A DNA stretch of 48,505 nucleotides from an uncultured Acetobacteraceae bacterium (GTDB taxonomy: Bacteria > Pseudomonadota > Alphaproteobacteria > Acetobacterales > Acetobacteraceae). A program made the translations under genes and the position numbers. The stretch's first letter is position 1; the number at the start of each line of letters is the position of its first letter. Below, one piece after another: positions 45,340-48,505 of this stretch. The notes beneath the pieces were generated by a model. That model saw nothing but the letters and a program-made list of their open reading frames with translations. It was not told where the DNA came from and did not search any database. The stretch covers positions 1-48,505 of the forward strand of contig CAIYDT010000155.1 in assembly GCA_903924985.1 (NCBI GenBank), in the 5' to 3' direction.

Positions 45340-45624
45340 CTACTTTGTCAGCGAAATCCGCCCAGCCACCGTCGCGGTGTGCGGATCGACGAACACCACC
45401 CGGTCCGGCCCGCCGCCGTGCAGCTGCACCGCCAGCCGGTCCCCAACCGAGGCGATGCCGACAATCGCGGTCCCCACCGGCTCATCCATCACCGCCGCGG
45501 CCGTTGCCGCCATAACGGGGACTGCCGGCGTCGACAGGCGTTTGGTCACGGTCACCACCAGCACCGTCGTCCCCAGCACGATCAGCACCGCCATCACCGC
45601 CGCCGCGATCTTTACCGCCCGCAT
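45340..45624 (-). CDS. Small membrane-anchored protein of unknown function
   Basis: This 94-residue protein opens with MRAVKIAAAVMAVLIVLGTT, a single N-terminal transmembrane helix, and continues with a short soluble part containing GTAIVGIASVGDRLAVQLHG and VVFVDPHTATVAGRISL, probably a beta-rich periplasmic domain. The gene is divergent from rluD with only 36 bases between starts, a layout seen with DUF6476-like proteins in alphaproteobacteria (recalled, not searched). AAAGGATAAGGG precedes the ATG. No function is proposed. Confidence 0.65.
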   Translation of the reverse strand: MRAVKIAAAVMAVLIVLGTTVLVVTVTKRLSTPAVPVMAATAAAVMDEPVGTAIVGIASVGDRLAVQLHGGGPDRVVFVDPHTATVAGRISLTK

Positions 45625-45660
45625 TCCCTTATCCTTTCACACGCGTTAAGCCCGTCGCAC

Positions 45661-46626
45661 ATGCCCGAAACCACCCTGATTGTTCCTCCCGAAGCAGCCG
45701 GCAAGCGCATCGACGCCTGGCTTGCCGATACCGTGGGCACCCTCTCCCGCTCCCGGGTCAAGGTGCTGATAGAGGAAGGGCGGCTGCGGCGCGATGGCAC
45801 GCTGGTCACAGCGCCGGCCGAACAGACGCGCGCGGGGGCGACTTACACGCTGGATGTGCCCGATCCCACGCCAGCTCGCCCGCTGCCGCAGGCGATCCCG
45901 TTCGACATTCTGTATGAAGACAAAGACCTGATCGTGCTCGACAAACCGGCGGGGCTGGTGGTGCATCCCGCCCCAGGCAACCTGGACGGCACGCTGGTCA
46001 ACGCCCTGCTGGCGCATTGCGGGCCCGGCTTTACCGGCATCGGGGCGGAGAAACGGCCGGGCATCGTGCACCGGCTGGACAAGGACACCTCGGGCGTGAT
46101 GGTCGTCGCCAAGACCCAGCTCGCCAACGACGTGCTGACCGCCGCCTTCGCAGCCCGCGACCTGGATCGCGCCTCTCAGGCGCTGGTCTGGGGCCTGCCG
46201 GCCACCGCGACCGGGGAGATCGAGGGCGACATCGGCCGTGACAAGCGCGACCGCAAGCGCATGGCCGTGGTGGGGCATGGCGGCAAATACGCGCTGACCC
46301 GCTACCGCACGCTGAAGGCCTGGGGGACCTCGGTCGCGTTGCTGGAGTGCCGGCTGGCCACGGGCCGCACCCACCAAATCCGGGTCCATCTGGCGCATGC
46401 CGGGCATCCGGTGGTGGGCGATCCGGTCTACCTTCGCCGCATCCCCGCCGCTGCCAAGGGCATCGCCCAGCCCACTCGCGGCCTCCTGCTGGATTTCCCC
46501 CGCCAGGCGCTGCACGCCGCTCGGCTTGGATTCAAACACCCCCGGACCGGGGAAATGCTAAGTTTCGAGACCCCCATCCCGCCGGACATGCAGGCGATTT
46601 TGGACGCGCTCGGCCGGAACGGTTGA
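45661..46626 (+). CDS. rluD: RluA/RluD-family 23S rRNA or tRNA pseudouridine synthase
   Basis: This 321-residue protein has an N-terminal S4 RNA-binding domain (about 15-60, TLSRSRVKVLIEEGRLRRDG) and the catalytic HRLDKDTSG (D140). The RluD enzyme converts uridines in helix 69 of 23S rRNA. The expected Tyr after the RxLxR segment is replaced: the protein has RDLDRASQALVWG with S172, where RluD has RExYEAV-like Tyr. The codon is TCT at 46174-46176, one transversion from TAT. No Shine-Dalgarno is visible before ATG 45661, so a leaderless message is possible. RluD versus another RluA-type enzyme is not certain. Confidence 0.85.
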   Translation: MPETTLIVPPEAAGKRIDAWLADTVGTLSRSRVKVLIEEGRLRRDGTLVTAPAEQTRAGATYTLDVPDPTPARPLPQAIPFDILYEDKDLIVLDKPAGLVVHPAPGNLDGTLVNALLAHCGPGFTGIGAEKRPGIVHRLDKDTSGVMVVAKTQLANDVLTAAFAARDLDRASQALVWGLPATATGEIEGDIGRDKRDRKRMAVVGHGGKYALTRYRTLKAWGTSVALLECRLATGRTHQIRVHLAHAGHPVVGDPVYLRRIPAAAKGIAQPTRGLLLDFPRQALHAARLGFKHPRTGEMLSFETPIPPDMQAILDALGRNG

Positions 46627-46635
46627 TGTAGGCTG

Positions 46636-46659
46636 CCTCCCAACAAGAATGCAGGGAGG
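46636..46659 (+). promoter_or_regulatory. CCTCCC/GGGAGG hairpin covering the ribosome-binding site
   Basis: CCTCCC (46636-46641) is complementary to GGGAGG (46654-46659), the Shine-Dalgarno of the receptor gene at 46666, with a 12-base loop. Pairing would hide the site. An overlapping CTGC/GCAG pair gives an alternative. The stem is short, so regulation is speculative. Confidence 0.3.
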
Positions 46660-46665
46660 ACGCCT

Positions 46666-47676
46666 ATGCCCATCGGACGCCGCGCCGTCAGTACCGCCAT
46701 CGCCGCCGGCTTAGTCGGGCGTCGCGCCCGAGCAGCCACGGAAAGCCCGCAACTGCGGGTTTCGTATCTGGAGGGCTTCGGTTTCCTCCCCAATTTCGTC
46801 GCCCGCCAGCGCGGCCTGATCGAGAAGCACGCCGCCGCCATCGGACTGCCCGGCGTGACGGTGACCTGGCAGTCGCTGCGCAGCGCGGCCATCGCCACGG
46901 ATGCGCTGCTGGCCGGGCAGTTGGACGTGATCTGCGGCACCATCACCAGCATGCTGGTGCTATGGGACAAGACGAACGGTAGTGCGAAGGTGCTGGCAGG
47001 CCTCGGCGGGCAACTGCTGACCCTCGTGACCCGCAACCCGGCTGTGGAGACAGTGGCGGACTTCGGCCCCGACGACCGCATCGCCGTTCCCAGCGTCAGG
47101 CAAGGCCCCCACTCCATCCTGCTCGGCATCGCGCTGGAAAAGCAGCTCGGCCCCGGCGCGTACAACCGGCTGGATTCCATCCAGGTGCAGATGGGGCACA
47201 ATGACGGGGCGCTGGCGATCCTGACACCATCCAGCCAGGTGAACAGCCATTTCTCCACTTTGCCCTACATGGACATGGAACTCGCCTCGAAGAACCCGGT
47301 CGTGCATAAGGTGGTCGATCTGCTGGACATCGTGGGCGGACCGATCACCACCGTAGCGGCCTACGGCACCACGCCATTCGTCGCCGACAACCCCATCAAG
47401 GCACGCGCCTTCCTGGCAGCAATCGATGAAGCCAACGACCTGATCGTGCGCGATCCGCTGGGCGTGTCCCGCGACTACGTCGCGGCGACCGGGGAGAAGT
47501 TCGAACCGGTGGCGCTGGCGGAGATGATCGGCCGCAAGGGCAACCTATATGCCACCACGCCGCTGCGCACAGGCGTGTATGCCGCGCAAATGGCCAAGAC
47601 CGGATTGATCCGGAGGATGCCGGCAAGCTGGAAGGACTACCACTTCCCCCTGCTGCACGACCGCCAGGGCAGCTGA
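46666..47676 (+). CDS. ABC transporter substrate-binding protein (NitT/TauT/THI5-like)
   Basis: This 336-residue receptor has an N-terminal export signal with twin Arg (MPIGRRAVSTAIAAGLVGRR, cut near ARA-ATES) and a periplasmic-binding fold of the NitT/TauT/THI5 class: LRVSYLEGFGFLPNFVARQR, ALLAGQLDVICG, and DRIAVPSVRQGPHSILLGIAL. Members bind taurine, alkanesulfonates, nitrate or pyrimidines. No permease or ATPase is nearby, so it is an orphan. GGGAGG precedes the ATG, inside a small hairpin. It is followed by rplY after 94 bases. Confidence 0.9.
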   Translation: MPIGRRAVSTAIAAGLVGRRARAATESPQLRVSYLEGFGFLPNFVARQRGLIEKHAAAIGLPGVTVTWQSLRSAAIATDALLAGQLDVICGTITSMLVLWDKTNGSAKVLAGLGGQLLTLVTRNPAVETVADFGPDDRIAVPSVRQGPHSILLGIALEKQLGPGAYNRLDSIQVQMGHNDGALAILTPSSQVNSHFSTLPYMDMELASKNPVVHKVVDLLDIVGGPITTVAAYGTTPFVADNPIKARAFLAAIDEANDLIVRDPLGVSRDYVAATGEKFEPVALAEMIGRKGNLYATTPLRTGVYAAQMAKTGLIRRMPASWKDYHFPLLHDRQGS

Positions 47677-47770
47677 CAATTCAGCCATTGCCGCCGCCCG
47701 CCATCTGCGCTACATGGCCGGCCGCGCTGGCACCCCTGGAGGCCGGCGTTTTGTCATTATGGAGAAAATC

Positions 47771-48427
47771 ATGGCCAACGTTGTCGCAATCGAGGCCGAG
47801 TCACGTCTGCGAGCCGGTAAGGGGGCGGCGCGGGCTACTCGGAGGGCTGGCAAGGTGCCAGCGGTCATTTATGGCGGTCACCAGGAACCCAACCTGATCG
47901 CGCTGGATCCCCGCGTGGTGATCCGCGAGCTGCATCGCGGCGGCTGGCAATCCCGCCAGTACGAGATCAACCTGGGCGGTCAGCCCATCCGCGCCTTGAT
48001 CCGCGGTGTGCAGTTCCACCCGGTAACCGACGCGCCGGAGCATGTGGACTTCCAGCGCCTGATCTCCGGCGAAAGCATCCGCGTCACGGTGCCCGTGCAT
48101 TTCGAGGGTGAGGCGGTCAGCCCCGGCCTGAAACGCGGCGGCAACCTGAACGTGGTGCGGCACGCGGTCGAGGTGTTCTGCGATCCCGACAACATCCCCG
48201 ACCAGTTCACCGCCGACCTGTCGGACAAGGACTTCAACGACAACATCCGCTGGCACGACCTGAAGGGCACCGAAAACGCCCGCCCGGCGTCGACGCAGGA
48301 TTTCGTCGTGGCGACCGTCGCCCCGCCGACCAAACAGGAAGCAGCGGCGGCTGAAGCCGCTGCGACCGGTGTCGCTCCGGCGAAGGGCGGGACCCGGGCA
48401 CCTGGGAAGACCGCGGCGAAGAAATAA
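47771..48427 (+). CDS. rplY: 50S ribosomal protein L25 / general stress protein Ctc
   Basis: This 218-residue two-domain L25 (Ctc type) binds 5S rRNA. The N-terminal domain has VVAIEAESRLRAGKGAARAT, RRAGKVPAVIYGGHQEPNLI and HVDFQRL; the C-terminal domain (about 95-185) carries VTVPVHFEGEAVSPGLKRGG and LNVVRHAVEVFC. A low-complexity tail (EAAAAEAAATG...KTAAKK) ends it, common in alphaproteobacterial L25. GGAGA precedes ATG 47771. A palindrome follows the stop. Confidence 0.95.
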   Translation: MANVVAIEAESRLRAGKGAARATRRAGKVPAVIYGGHQEPNLIALDPRVVIRELHRGGWQSRQYEINLGGQPIRALIRGVQFHPVTDAPEHVDFQRLISGESIRVTVPVHFEGEAVSPGLKRGGNLNVVRHAVEVFCDPDNIPDQFTADLSDKDFNDNIRWHDLKGTENARPASTQDFVVATVAPPTKQEAAAAEAAATGVAPAKGGTRAPGKTAAKK

Positions 48428-48445
48428 GCTACCACCCCCACCGTC

Positions 48446-48468
48446 ATGGCCGGGCTTGAACCGGCCAT
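48446..48468. repeat. REP-like palindrome 5 (possible rplY terminator)
   Basis: ATGGCCGG and CCGGCCAT form a perfect eight-base stem around GCTTGAA, 18 bases after the rplY stop. It is preceded by CCGTC, so it belongs to the CGTCATGGC family. A stop for rplY transcription is plausible. Confidence 0.55.
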
Positions 48469-48505
48469 CTCAGGCCACAGAGGCACGTGAACACCGCGTG
48501 CCCCC

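Overview
The window is GC-rich, densely coded bacterial chromosome. The gene content points to an alphaproteobacterium, most likely Acetobacteraceae/Rhodospirillales: a Hint_2-type protein, a glpX-recJ pair, efp and suhB side by side, many alphaproteobacterial-type solute receptors, and REP-like palindromes built on CGTCATGGC or GTCATCC. This placement is inferred from gene types; no 16S gene is present.

Layout. (1) 1-4027: a glycan locus with two GT4 glycosyltransferases on the plus strand, converging on a minus-strand methyltransferase-gmd-rmd operon that should make GDP-D-rhamnose or a related 6-deoxyhexose. (2) 4170-10711: a plus-strand catabolic run of thiolase, acyl-CoA ligase, DOPA-dioxygenase-like protein, two tandem FMN alpha-hydroxyacid dehydrogenases and a class II aldolase. 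(3) 10765-13636: a decayed sulfotransferase, asd, and a luciferase-like monooxygenase. (4) 13757-17602: an orphan Liv-type receptor, a GMC oxidoreductase, a frameshifted relic and an exported cupin. (5) 17694-19851: cysS and a TrmJ-like tRNA methyltransferase. (6) 19987-27758: SDR, amidase and peptide-type receptor; a minus-strand exported methyltransferase-like protein, GMC and SnoaL-like operon; and a second SDR. (7) 27762-31486: a TauD-TRAP permease-TRAP receptor operon. (8) 31569-36827: a 1077-residue Hint/glycosyltransferase fusion, an F420-type nitroreductase-like gene, and two broken glycan genes. (9) 36882-48427: mainly housekeeping, with tRNA-Glu(TTC), recJ, glpX, a TPR protein, a Rieske oxygenase, a beta-hydroxyacid dehydrogenase, efp, suhB, an integrase scar beside tRNA-Glu(CTC), a small membrane protein, rluD, an orphan receptor and rplY.

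How it fits together. The centre of the window looks like an accessory scavenging region: several ligand receptors (three without permeases here) interleaved with oxidoreductases, an amidase, a CoA ligase and oxygenases. The likely substrates are small organic acids, aromatics or amides, but none can be named from sequence alone. The glycan genes at both ends of the accessory part are partly intact and partly eroded.

The most unusual item is the protein at 31569-34802. It joins an adhesin-like repeat region, a Hint autoprocessing domain, a GWAFDP-type beta domain and a GT4 glycosyltransferase in one chain, read from a TTG start behind a strong Shine-Dalgarno. Other points worth checking are an RluD homologue with Ser in place of its conserved Tyr, an SDR without the YxxxK residues, at least five pseudogenes, and a family of dispersed palindromes in intergenic gaps.
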